A stretch of DNA of 64,000 nucleotides from Glycine soja. Taxonomy: Eukaryota; Streptophyta; Magnoliopsida; Fabales; Fabaceae. The translations under genes and the position numbers were made by a program. The notes beneath the pieces were generated by a model. That model did no database searches. It saw only the letters and a list, made by a program, of their open reading frames with translations, and had not been told where the DNA came from. The DNA lies in the NCBI RefSeq assembly GCF_004193775.1, contig NC_041019.1:33852827-33916826 (forward strand). The letters are read 5' to 3'. Below are positions 54,770 through 64,000 of this stretch, in pieces (the first letter of the stretch is position 1; every line of letters starts with the position of its first letter).

Positions 54770-56158
54770 ATGGCTTCTAGAAAAAGGAAAGTCGCAGCTT
54801 CGAGGCCCTAGCCTCACTATGATACGCATAGATTCACCTCTGAGGACGCCTGGAACCGCTACGCTGACAACGTTCTTGGCCGGAACATCCTTCTGGAAAG
54901 GAACGTGAAGCTCTTTGTCACAGAGTTTGATGAGTTCAGGACAGAGCTAGTCAGAAGGAACTGGCACAAGACGCTGACCAACCTCATGGAGGGGAGCATA
55001 GATGTGGCTCTCGTGAAGGAATTTTATGCTAATCTTTATGTCCCGGGGGATAAGCCTCCAAAGCAAGTTAGGGTCAGAGGGCATTTAATTAATTTTGAGG
55101 CGGATTCCCTCAACACTTTCCTGGAGACTCTGGTTATTCTAGAGCCAGGGGAGACTCTTCCTACTTACTCTAAGTTCTGCAAACTAAGACCAGACCCTCA
55201 GGAGCTGGCTGCCCAACTTTGTATCCCTGGTAGGGGATTTGTTCTGAATGCTGAGGGCCTGCCATGGAAGCTGCTGAGGAAGGACCTCACTACTCTAGCG
55301 CAGACTTGGAGCATTCTGTCTTATTTCAACCTTGCCCCTACATCACACACTTCTAATCTGAACTTGGACAGGGCAAGGTTGGTATATGGATTAGTGATGA
55401 AGATGGACATGAATGTTGGAGCCCTCATCTCTAAATAAATCACTCTTATGGCTTAGTCCAACTCCTCGAGGCTCGAATTTCCAACCCTCATCACTGCCTT
55501 ATGCATGGCCCGAGGAGTCACCTCAAATTCCTTGACTTTTGAGTCCTTTAGCCTAGCCATTAACTTGGCTTACATAAAGAAGAACAGCTGGAACTTGGAC
55601 GACCCAACGGTCAGCTTTCCAGGGACCCGTAAGGCCAGGGCTAGAGGATCTGAGAGTCCATCTTCTACTACTCCCTAGACATCTACTGCACCAATTCCCA
55701 CTACTTTCGGTCCCTCCACTCAGAGCACAGACCTCATGATGGCAATGTTGCAGAGCATTCACCAGGGTCAATACATGGTGATGCAGAGTTTGCATAGTTT
55801 GGCTCAGCATCAGCCAATTATGAGCATGGAGCCGTTTTCTTTGCAGGTGGCCTGGCCAAGAGTCTAGCCTTCTTCTCATGGAGGAGGTGAGGCCTCCGCA
55901 GCTCAGGAGCCTCAACCAGATCCGAAGACTACACCTGCTGCTAAGGTGGATGATTTAGAGGCCACTCCCCCAGAGTCATTTGTACCAGAAACGGATCCAG
56001 AGGTAGATCCAGTGATTGTGGAGGCCAGTCCACAGGCATCACCAGTATCTACACCAATATTGGAGCTGAGCACCCCGTAAGGATCACCAGCAGGCACGCC
56101 TGTGCTGCACTTGACCGATGATGAGGCCATGGATCAGGACCCACCGCAGGACCAGTGA
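54770..56158 (+). pseudogene. Envelope-position ORF, putative plant transposon protein type (copy 2)
   Basis: One continuous frame of 463 codons from ATG 54770 to TGA 56156, broken only by six stop codons: TAG 54809, TAA 55436, TAG 55454, TAG 55676, TAG 55865 and TAA 56078. It reads MASRKRKVAASRP, then DAWNRYADNVLGRN, EFYANLYVPGDKPPKQVRVR, LCIPGRGFVLNAEGLPW, LLRKDLTTLAQTWSIL and MDMNVGALISK. Past the stops it reads LITALCMARGV and INLAYIKKNSWN, an acidic, proline-rich tail and TPVLHLTDDE. No frameshift is needed. No signal peptide or membrane segment is visible. Same type as 23236-24681. Confidence 0.82.
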
Positions 56159-57524
56159 CAGGATTTTTACTTTCCTGTCTTTTGAACATTTTTATTATTA
56201 TTCTGTTTTAAGTACACTTTTAATTTGTTTTTATATTTATGTTTCGGTTTTTAAAATTCAGTTTATAGTTTTACTTTAGTTTTTGGTGCGCATGGTAGCT
56301 TGCTTTAAGCTAGTTTGAACAGTATATTTCATTTTATCTAGTGGTTTGATGTTTGATTTTGAAAAATTCAGTGCTTGTTGGTTTGAATTGATCGATTACA
56401 TGATTTGAGTGAATTGGAATGTGTAAATCATATGTTTTGAATAAGCATGCAGTGATTAGAAGAGAAAGAACATGGACTAGGATCATGAATGAAAATGTTA
56501 ATTAGTTTAACAGTTTGATTGTGAAGATACTCATTAACCACAACCCGGTGAGTGTGTGATCTTGAATTGTGAGAGAACGACCAGCATTAAGTAATGATTT
56601 TTGCATGAATCTCTGATTATGGAATGAACGAATGAGTTTGAAGATGATGAAGGCCATGTTTTGTGTGAATTAACCACTTATCCAAAAAGCTTACCTTGTG
56701 AATGAATGACATATCCTTTGCACCCACGATTAAGCTAAAAATCTGACTGTTTGATTGAACCTTGAATCTATGGATTACATCTCCATCTACCTTGTCTTAG
56801 GTTGTAGGAGAGCATTATGATTCAAAGCAAATTTGTCCCAAATTTGGGGGAGTTTATTGGGTGATAGCTTCTAATGGTAAGAAAATATTAGCATACACGG
56901 TAATTCAATAAGCAGCAAGTAAAGAGTTGTTGTATAAAAAAAAAGAACTGTAAGTTTTCAAAATAAAAGTGTGTGTGTTGTTATCTAAGAAAAAGTGAAG
57001 CTAAGTGTTTTAAGGCAAGTAATTGAAGCTGGAAATAAAAAGGAAAAAGGTTTTTCTAAGGACGAATGCTCTCCTAGAACTTAAGCCTTTGCATCCTAGA
57101 AAAACCATGATTTATTTGCAGCCTAGCCTCATTACAAGCCTATTAAAGTCCTTCGAATTCAATTTGTGTGTTTTTGACTGTATGGCATGAGATGAAGTGC
57201 AAAGATTGAGACTTATGTTGGTTGTTGATTGATGGAAAGCCTAAACATATGTGCTTGAGTGAAACAGTGAGCGTGAGGCTTTGGTTTATGATCCTTCCTT
57301 GATACCTGTCATTCTTGCTAGCTTATTTTAGCTGTGATGCTTGATAATCATGTTCATATCTTTGAAAAGCTGCATGTCTTGTGAGAAGTTGTTGATTGAA
57401 ACATTGTATGCCATTCATGTCATGTGATTGAATTCCTTGGAACAAACACCTTCTGAATAACCACTGTGAGTTTGTCACTTGAGGACAAGTGAACTGTTCT
57501 TTCTTTGCTTGAGGACAAGCAAAA
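56159..57524 (+). other. 3' non-coding region of Athila-like copy 2
   Basis: No ORF of note. Colinear with 24682-26003, with shared phrases such as 'tgagtgtgtgatcttgaattgtgag' and 'aaagcttaccttg'. Confidence 0.6.
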
Positions 57525-57543
57525 TTGTAAATTTGGGAGAGTT
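57525..57543 (+). other. Polypurine tract (copy 2)
   Basis: AAATTTGGGAGAGTT lies directly before the 3' LTR start at 57544, after 'cttgaggacaagc'. Confidence 0.7.
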
Positions 57544-58933
57544 TGTTAGTCGTCTTTTATGACTAACTTTTGTGTAGAAAAGTTTTCAAAAATGTATATA
57601 TTTCTCCCAATTTATGGTTCTTTTTGGTAGGATTTTAAATATTTCTTGTTTAGTTTTTATATTTGCTCAGTAGAAGCTTTCCATATGAATTTAATGTAAC
57701 TTTCACTTCAATTCTAGGTAAAAAGGAGAAAATTTTGAAGGTGCAAAAGCTGTTGTCTCACTAAGCCTGAACCGTGTGCTTAGCGAGACTCAACCACTAA
57801 GCGAGACATCAGCCGCTTAGCAAGTGAGATGAATATTGAAGAGAATCTGCCATGTCATCACGCACTTAGCGCGCCAGCAGTTCGTTCAGCGAGAAGACTG
57901 TCTCTTTTGCGCTTAGCGCGAGAAAGGCGCTAAGCCAAATCTCACTTACTCGCGCTAAGCGCGAAGTTGGCACTAAGCGTGCCTTCACAGAAAAGAAAAG
58001 CCTTTTTTTAGCCTGAATTGCAGAGAATGAAAAAGAGAGGTCTGAATAGACTACGTGAGTGATGAACGAAGAACAGAGGAAAAGCTGAGCAAGGAAGATA
58101 AAGGCCCTAACTTTTAGGTAGATTTTAGGTTTAGGAGTGATTCCTAGGTTCCTAGAGGTAGAGGAGACATCCTCATTGCTTTGTAATCTGGTATTTTCTC
58201 TTAAACCCTTCTCCTATTTGTGAAAGGTACTCCCTTGTAATGGAGGGCTAAAATCTTTGGTTGGGAAATTCTGCTGAGTACTTTATGTAAATATTATTAC
58301 TATCTATTTGAAGTTGTTTTTATGCGTTCATTGTTTCTATTTGTGCTTATGTTATGCATGCTTGTGGCTTGATCACCCATTTGTGTGTAAGGTTAGGAGC
58401 TTTAGCATTGGAAAATGTACTGCATCCTTAGAACTGGATAGGACAGGGCTAGGTTATCAAACTGCCAGACACAGAGTACGGTAATTTAGTTTTTATCATG
58501 TTGTTCGGTTAGGCTAAGTTCAACAAGAGACATCTGCGAACGACGTTTAATTTGAATTAGGCCAAACTCACGAGACATCGGTGTTTGGTATTTGTGCCTT
58601 CAGCATAGAACACAAAAATAATTTCAAGTAGAGAAAAACCCTAATTGCATCATATCTCAGTAGAAGGACCCAACGCTTTTACATATCTGTTTTTACACTC
58701 GCTTGCTCACAATTATTGCTTTTACTTAGAATAGAATTACTTCTATTTTTACTTGATGATAATCAATTCTTTATGCAAATTCCTATTTACTAAATGATGC
58801 TTTGCCAAGTAAAACATGTTCCCTGAGTTCGATACTTGGTTCACACTGTTTTAATTACTTACTTGACGACCCGGTGCACTTGTCGGTTAGATTTCACATC
58901 CACAAAAAAACAAGTAGTACCAGGATGAAAACA
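57544..58933 (+). mobile_element. 3' LTR of Athila-like copy 2
   Basis: 1390 bp, TGTTAGTCGTC to GATGAAAACA. U3 carries the GCTAAGC cluster at 57757-57985. Closely matches 27874-29279. The flanking CCTAC pairs with GCTAC at the left end. Confidence 0.92.
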
Positions 58934-59030
58934 CCTACCGGGTGAGAACTTCTGATCTGCCTCTAGGTTCGCTTGAGGCTCATGCATGGTGCCTCTCATT
59001 GCCCCAGTGTAGGGCTCTGAGGCTCTAATG
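58934..59030 (-). other. Tat-like host fragment
   Basis: 'cgggtgagaacttctgatctg' to 'tagggctctgaggctc' is one unit of the repeat at 42665-43025. It is interpreted as the right-hand remnant of the truncated Tat-like host that begins at 15249. Non-coding. Confidence 0.55.
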
Positions 59031-59033
59031 TAA

Positions 59034-59290
59034 CTCCCTAACTGTCTGGTAATCGATTATAGATCTTTGTAATCAATTATAGACTTTAAGAAATAACAGA
59101 TTAACCCTCTAGTAATCGATTACAAGCCTATGGTAATCGATTACACCACTATTGTTTTTTGGTAATCGATTACAGACTTAATGTAATCGATTACATCCCC
59201 TCAAATCATTAAATATATAAAGAGGAAAATATTATATATAATTTTATGGGCTAGGAATCTAAGTTAGATTGGTCAATAATCCCTAATTCT
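59034..59290 (-). repeat. LTR-like remnant with TAATCGATTA palindromes, probably of the copia element
   Basis: Starts TGTAACTCCCTAAC and holds about six GTAATCGATTAC-type palindromes (59050-59190). It then has an AT-rich part with TATATAAAGAG near 59215. It lies directly after the minus-strand copia pol, where its 3' LTR should be. The inner end is not defined. Confidence 0.45.
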
Positions 59291-59293
59291 CGT

Positions 59294-60993
59294 CTAATGG
59301 TAAAGAAACTTTCTTTGGGCAGAGGTTTTGTAAAGATATCGGCCAATTGATTTTTTCATTTCAACAAACTCTAGTACACAATCACCCTTTTGAACATGAT
59401 CTCTAAGGAAGTGATGCCTAATTTCAATGTGTTTTGTTCTAAAGTGCAAAATAGGGTTTTTGGATAGGTTGATTGCACTCATATTGTCACAACGAATAGG
59501 AATGTGATCAAGCATTAATCCATAATCAGAGAGTTGTTGGCTCATCCGAAGGATTTGTGCACGACAACTTCCAACAGAAATATATTCCGCTTCTGCAGTT
59601 GATAAGGCAACACTATTTTGATTTTTGCTATGCCATGATACTAGTGCGGAACCAATAAAGTGGCAAGTCCCACTAGTGCTTTTTCTATCGGTTTTACATC
59701 CAGCAAAGTCAGAATCAGAGTATCCTACTAAGTTATAAGAAGAATTCTTAGGATACCATAAGCCTAGATTTATAGTGCCCAGTAAATATCTCATTATTCT
59801 TTTTATGGCACTTAAGTGAGATTCTTTGGGATTGGCTTGATATCTAGCACACATGCAAACACTAAACATAATATCCGGTCTACTTACTGATAAATAAAGA
59901 AGGGATCCGATCATACCTCTCTATTTCTTTATATCTACTTATTGACCATCTTCATCTTTATCCAAGTAGCAAGCAGTGCTCATAGAGGTGGCCATTTATT
60001 TAGAATTTTTCATTCCAAACCTCTTGAGCAATTCTGTGCAATATTTTGCTTGACTAATAAAGATTCCATTTTTGGTTTGTTTTATTTGTAGTCCAAGAAA
60101 TAAATTCAACTCACTCATCATGGACATTTCAAATTCAATTTGCATATCATTATAGAATTCTTTGCACAAGGAATCGTTAGTAGCTCCAAAGATTATATTA
60201 TCTGCATATATTTGAACTAGGAGAATATCATGCATTTTTATTTTAATGAAAAGTGTGGTATCAACCTTTCCTCTTGTAAAGCACTTTTCTAAAAGAAATT
60301 TGCTAATCGTTCATACCAAGCCCTAGGGGCTTGTTTTAAACCATATAGAGCCTTCTTCAATTTAAAAACATGATTGGGAAAATCTGAATTTTCAAATCCA
60401 GGAGGTTGATCAACATAAACTTCTTGAATAAATCCATTTAAAAATGCACTTTTAACATCCATTTGATAAAGTTTCAAATTCATTATTGATGCAAAGGCAA
60501 GTAACATTCTAATAGCTTCTAGTCTAGCTACAAGAGCATAAGTTTCTTCATAATCTATTCCTTCCTCTTGGTTATATCCTTTAGCCACTAATCTAGCCTT
60601 ATTTCTAATGACTATTCCATGTTCATCCAATTTATTTCTAAATACCCATTTAATTCCAATAATTGGATGATCATTAGGTCTATCAACTAATTCCCATACT
60701 TGATTTCCTTCAAATTGATTTAATTCTTCTTGCATAGCAATAATCCAATGTTCATCAATTATGGCTTCATTTATGCTTTTAAGTTCAATTAAAGAGACAA
60801 AAGACATGTTATTGCATGCATCTTTAAGAGAGTGTCGAGTTGTTACCCCTTTTGAGATGACACCTATGATATTATCAAGAGGGTGATGCCTTGAAGTTCT
60901 CCACTCCCTTGGAAGATCCACGTTTATTTGATTTTCTTTGGATTGAGAATCCCTACTATTTGTGTTCTTCTTTGTCTTTGTGGACTTCTTCAT
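59294..60993 (-). pseudogene. Ty1/copia reverse transcriptase-RNase H pseudogene
   Basis: Minus strand, from about 60993: ISKGVTTRHSLKDACN, DEHWIIAMQEELNQFEGNQV, IGIKWVFRNKLDEHG, IRNKARLVAKGYNQEEGIDY, YQMDVKSAFLNGFIQEVYV, QPPGFE and KKALYGLKQAPRAWYERL. After a frameshift near 60270 it reads LVQIYADNIIFGATN, where copia enzymes normally have YVDD, so a catalytic aspartate is lost. RNase H follows: SLLYLSVSRPDIMFSV, GYSDSDFAGCKTDRKSTSGT and SVALSTAEAEYISVGSC. It ends at 59294. Extra stops lie at 59996-59915. Inactive. Confidence 0.93.
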
Positions 60994-62024
60994 GAATATG
61001 TGTATCTTCTAAACGCAACATGAATTGATTCTTCAATAGTCATAGTTCTTTTATTATATATTCTAAAAGCTTTACTATTCAGAGAATAACCAAGAAATAT
61101 ACCTTCATCCGACTTTGCATCAAACTTGCCCAAGTTGTCTTTTCCATTATTTTTAACACAAAGTATTTACATCCAAAAAATATGAAGATGGGAAATAATT
61201 GGTTTTCTCCCCTTATATAGTTCATATGGTATTTTCTTTAAAATATGTCTAATTAATGCTATATTAATTATATAACATGCAGTATTAACAGCCTAAGCCC
61301 AAAAGTATTTAGGAAGATTTGTATCATTAAGCATGGTTCTTGCTAATTCTTCTAATTGTCTATTTTTCCTTTCAACTACTCCATTTTGTTGAGGAGTTCT
61401 AGGTGCAGAAAAATTATGTTATATCACATTTTCAACATAAAATAATTCAAAGTCTTTATTCTCAAATTCCCCTCCATGATCACTTCTAATGGATGCAATG
61501 TTGACATTTTTCTTATTTTGAATGATTTTGGCAAGTTTCTTAAAAGCATGAAATGCATCTCTTTTGTGAGCAAGAAATAGATTCCATGAAAATCTAGAAT
61601 AAACATCTACTATGACAAGAGCATAATAATTTCCACCAAACCTCATAGTTCTAGAAGCACCAAAGAGATCCATGTGCAAAAGTTGTAAGGGTCAAGTTGT
61701 TGAAACAACATTCTTTGATTTGAAAGAAACCCTTACTTGTTTTCCCTCTTGACATGCATCACACAATCTATCCTTTTCAAATTTGAGTTTTGGCAAGCCA
61801 ATTACTAAATCTTTTGAGATTAATTTATTTAAGTGTTCCATATTTATATGATCAATTCTCCTATTCCACAACCATGATTCATCCTCTTTACTTAGAAAGC
61901 ATTGAGCATGATTTGGGGTTTTATCTAGATTTATCATGTATACATTATTAGTCCTATGTCCTACATATTTTATTTTCTTGTCATGTTTACTTTCAATAAA
62001 GCAGTTATGAGAATCAAATAACAC
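60994..62024 (-). pseudogene. Ty1/copia integrase pseudogene
   Basis: Minus strand: zinc-binding region LWNRRIDHINMEHLNKLISK to RLCDACQEGKQ (H-H-C-C pattern), then SFKSKNVVSTT. After a stop near 61692 come MDLFGASRTMRFGG, YALVIVDVYSRFSW, IRSDHGGEFEN, and the third acidic position in the PQQNGVVERKN context (61390-61370). C-terminal frames with stops run to 60994 (KFDAKSDEGIFLGYSLN near 61110). At least three stops, so not functional. Confidence 0.88.
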
Positions 62025-62282
62025 TCAAAAGCCTTCATCACATAGTTGACTAACACTTAATAAACTATGCTTAAGACCATAAACAAGTAAAACATTTTCT
62101 ATGGAGGCAAAGGGATTCGTACCTATTTTTCCAACTCCAAGAATTTTACCTTTGTTGTTGTCTCCATAGGTCACATGTCCACTATTCTTGGGAGAAATAT
62201 GAGTAAACTTTGATACATCTCCCGTCATGTGTTTGGAGCAACCACTATCAATGTACCAACTTTGCTTCAAGGAGTCCTTCAT
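62025..62282 (-). pseudogene. Ty1/copia protease region
   Basis: Reads SWYIDSGCSKHMTGDVSKFT, then GHVTYGDNNKGKILGVGKIG and LKHSLLSVSQLCDEGF. DSGCSKHM is the aspartic-protease active-site motif of copia elements. Stops flank it on both sides (62282 and 62025), so it is isolated from gag and integrase. Confidence 0.88.
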
Positions 62283-62290
62283 TCATATAA

Positions 62291-63025
62291 TCATATTTTT
62301 GATTTAGGTGCCCAAATTTTTTCGGGTCCTTGAATGTTAGTTCTAACTAAAGATCCTTTTGGAACCCATACCATTTTTCCAATGCTATTACCATTCTTCC
62401 CAATATAACATGTTAAGGCACTATGACATTTCTTACCACTATAAAAGCATGCTAAGAAGGGAGAACTAGTCATTTGAGTAGAGGCAAAGAAATTTTTGTA
62501 CATCTTTTGTTGATTTTCAGGATTATACCCTAATCCAGCCTTGTCAAAGACACATCTTTGTCTTCCTAATATAATATCTAAATTATTTTTACCAAGAGTA
62601 AATTTGGCAAGAGCATTTTTTAAATCTACAATTTCTTCTTTAAATTTATTACAACATTCACATGAATGAGATGCTTCATTGTTTTCTTGTATTAAGCATT
62701 TTGTAGAAGGTTGGTTTTTATCTATTGATTTTAATGTTTTAACTTCAGATTGAAGATTTTCTAACTCTACATTTAATTTCAAAATTTCCTTTTCTAAATT
62801 TGAAACGGTTATCTTAGAAATGAAACTAATTTGGCAAGTTTGATAGATTCTTTATGCAAATCATTGAATGCATCTTGAAGTTCATCAAAAGAAATAGATA
62901 AATCATAGTTAGAAGATGTTACCTCTTCTTCGGTTTCATAGTCTTTGGCCATGAGGCTTAGATTTGCAATTTCATTTTCTGAATCACTTGATGAATCCAT
63001 GTCATTATCTTCCCAAGTGATATAC
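62291..63025 (-). pseudogene. Ty1/copia gag C-terminal part
   Basis: Reads ITWEDNDMDSSSDSENEIAN, then SFDELQDAFNDLHKESIKLA. After a frameshift near 62810 come a coiled-coil-like stretch (VELENLQSEVKTLKSID), CECCNKFKEEIVDLKNAL, RCVFDKAGLGYNPENQ and KMVWVPKGSLVRTN. Its upstream part lies beyond the 872-bp insertion, at 63898-64000. Confidence 0.82.
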
Positions 63026-63897
63026 TGGTGAAAGCTTGCTTGAGAAGCTTCTATGGAGGCTGGAACTTTGAGCTTCAATGAGGTCCTTCAATGGTGATTT
63101 TCTACCATGGAGATGCAGCGGAAGATAAAGGAGAAAAGGTGAGAGGAGGCACCATCCACTAGGGAATAAGCCATGGAAGGAGGAGCTTAACCACCAAGAG
63201 AGTGCCTTGGATAAGAAGCTTAGAGAGGAAGCTTCAATGGAGGAAAAGAATGAGAGAGGGGGGGGCACGAAATTGAAGGAGAAAAAGAGGGAGAGAAGTT
63301 GAACTTTGAAGTGTGTCTCACAAGTTTCACATTCATCAAAGTTAGGACAAGTGTTACACATGTTTCTATTTATAGCCTATATCACTAACTAAATGAAAGC
63401 TTCCTTGAAAAGCTTCCTTGAGAAACTTTCTTGAGAAGCTAGAGCTTAGCTACACACACCCCTCTAATAGCCAAGCTCACCTCCTTGAGAAGTTTCCTTG
63501 AGAAGCTATAGCTTAGCTACACACACCCCTCTAATAGCTAAGCTCACCTCCTTAAGATGAGAAGCTAAAGCTTAGCTACACACACCCCTCTAATAGCTAA
63601 GCTCACCCCATGCCAAAATACATGAAAATACAAAAAAAAAATCTCTACTACAAAGACTACTCAAAATGCCCTGAAATACAAGGCTAAAACCCTATACTAC
63701 TAGAATGGCCAAAATATAAGGCCCAAAAGAAGGAAAACCTATACTAATATTTACAAAGACAAGTAGACCCAACCTTGGCCCATGGGCTCAGAAATGTACC
63801 TTGAGGTTCAAGAAAACCGTAGGGCCTTCTTCAATAGCTCTGGCCCAATCTTCTTGGAATCTTCTATCCAATGCCCTTGAGGGGTAGGATTGCATCA
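63026..63897 (-). mobile_element. 872-bp LTR-like insertion in copia gag
   Basis: Minus strand reads TGATGCAATCCTACC to GCTTTCACCA, flanked by TATAC (63021-63025) and TATAT (63898-63902), four of five matching. A minus-strand TATA box, GGCTATAAATAG, lies at 63377-63366, followed by a C/T-rich leader. Upstream are three copies of a 'gctattagaggggtgtgtgtagct' unit (63440-63600). The phrase 'aatagaggggtgtg' and 'cttctcaaggaag'-like runs resemble the U3 of the family B LTR near 3757-3870. Likely a solo LTR or terminal-repeat miniature element. Confidence 0.7.
63440..63605. repeat. Three-copy repeat upstream of the TATA box of the insertion
   Basis: 'cttagctacacacacccctc' followed by 'taatagc(c/t)aagctcacc' starts at about 63445, 63512 and 63571, with variable spacers rich in 'cttgagaagct'. 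Confidence 0.88.
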
Positions 63898-64000
63898 TAT
63901 ATGCTTTTTTCCTTTCTTATCTTTGAAGGTTTTCTTGTCAGATTTTTCCATTCTTCTTTTAAAGATAGGACAATCAACTCTTAAGTGCCCAGGTTGATCG
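63898..64000 (-). pseudogene. Ty1/copia gag zinc-knuckle fragment
   Basis: Minus strand reads DQPGHLRVDCPIFKRRM, then SDKKTFKDKKGKKAY, and is cut by the insertion. It joins ITWEDNDMDSS at 63025. The H and last C of a CCHC knuckle are visible; the first two cysteines lie outside the window. Confidence 0.85.

Larger units (their letters stand above)
27874..58933 (+). mobile_element. Athila-like gypsy element lacking RT and integrase (copy 2), with two large nested insertions
   Basis: The LTRs at 27874-29279 and 57544-58933 start TGTTAGTCGTC and end in AACA. The flanks GCTAC (27869-27873) and CCTAC (58934-58938) match at four of five bases. Net of the inserts at 30152-32896 and 33688-51958 the element is about 10 kb. 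It has gag, protease, the post-pol phrase, a GCTAAGC array, a putative leader intron and an envelope-position ORF, in the same order as copy 1 and also without reverse transcriptase, RNase H or integrase. Confidence 0.9.

Overview
The window looks like a gene-free, pericentromere-type block of a legume nuclear genome. Soybean (Glycine) is my inference, from recognising its Athila-, Tat/Ogre- and copia-like families and the TAATCGATTA-rich and GCTAAGC-rich LTRs; no species-specific gene is present. I find no intact host gene, rRNA, tRNA or CRISPR array. Almost every coding trace is a retroelement gag, protease, polymerase or accessory ORF, usually broken.

Left block (1-15248): a minus-strand Athila-like gypsy pol pseudogene (2202-8646) is split by a solo LTR (2715-7188, duplication GTAAG), itself split by a second LTR (3644-6494, duplication CCAAG). 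The pol is cut off at 8646 by two stacked reverse-oriented LTRs (8647-9352 and 9353 to about 14190). The second holds a Tat-type solo LTR (11010-13051, duplication ACCCT). A plus-strand gag fragment and a minus-strand accessory-ORF pseudogene follow.

Central block (15249-59030): a truncated minus-strand Tat/Ogre-like element (3' LTR 15249-16484, hairpin minisatellite in its 3' UTR) hosts two Athila-like elements, 18275-27423 and 27874-58933. Both carry gag, protease and an envelope-position ORF but lack reverse transcriptase, RNase H and integrase. The second contains a small deletion-derived gypsy element (30152-32896, duplication CATGG) and an 18.3-kb Tat/Ogre-like element (33688-51958, minus strand, duplication CCGTG). 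The latter holds two more solo LTRs (38455-40085, CATAC; 43122-44178, TCCTA). Nesting is four levels deep.

Right block (59031-64000): a decayed minus-strand Ty1/copia element whose gag is split by an 872-bp LTR-like insertion.

How the parts relate: the Athila-like and Tat-like elements keep packaging functions (gag, primer site, polypurine tract, LTRs) but not replication enzymes, so they would need enzymes from elsewhere. The most unusual signals are structural: arrays of the odd dyad GCTAAGC around a putative leader exon and intron of the envelope-position ORF; GC-rich palindromes beside the TATA box of Tat LTRs; and hairpin minisatellites whose two arms change together. All homology statements rest on reading the sequence and remembered family features, not on searches.
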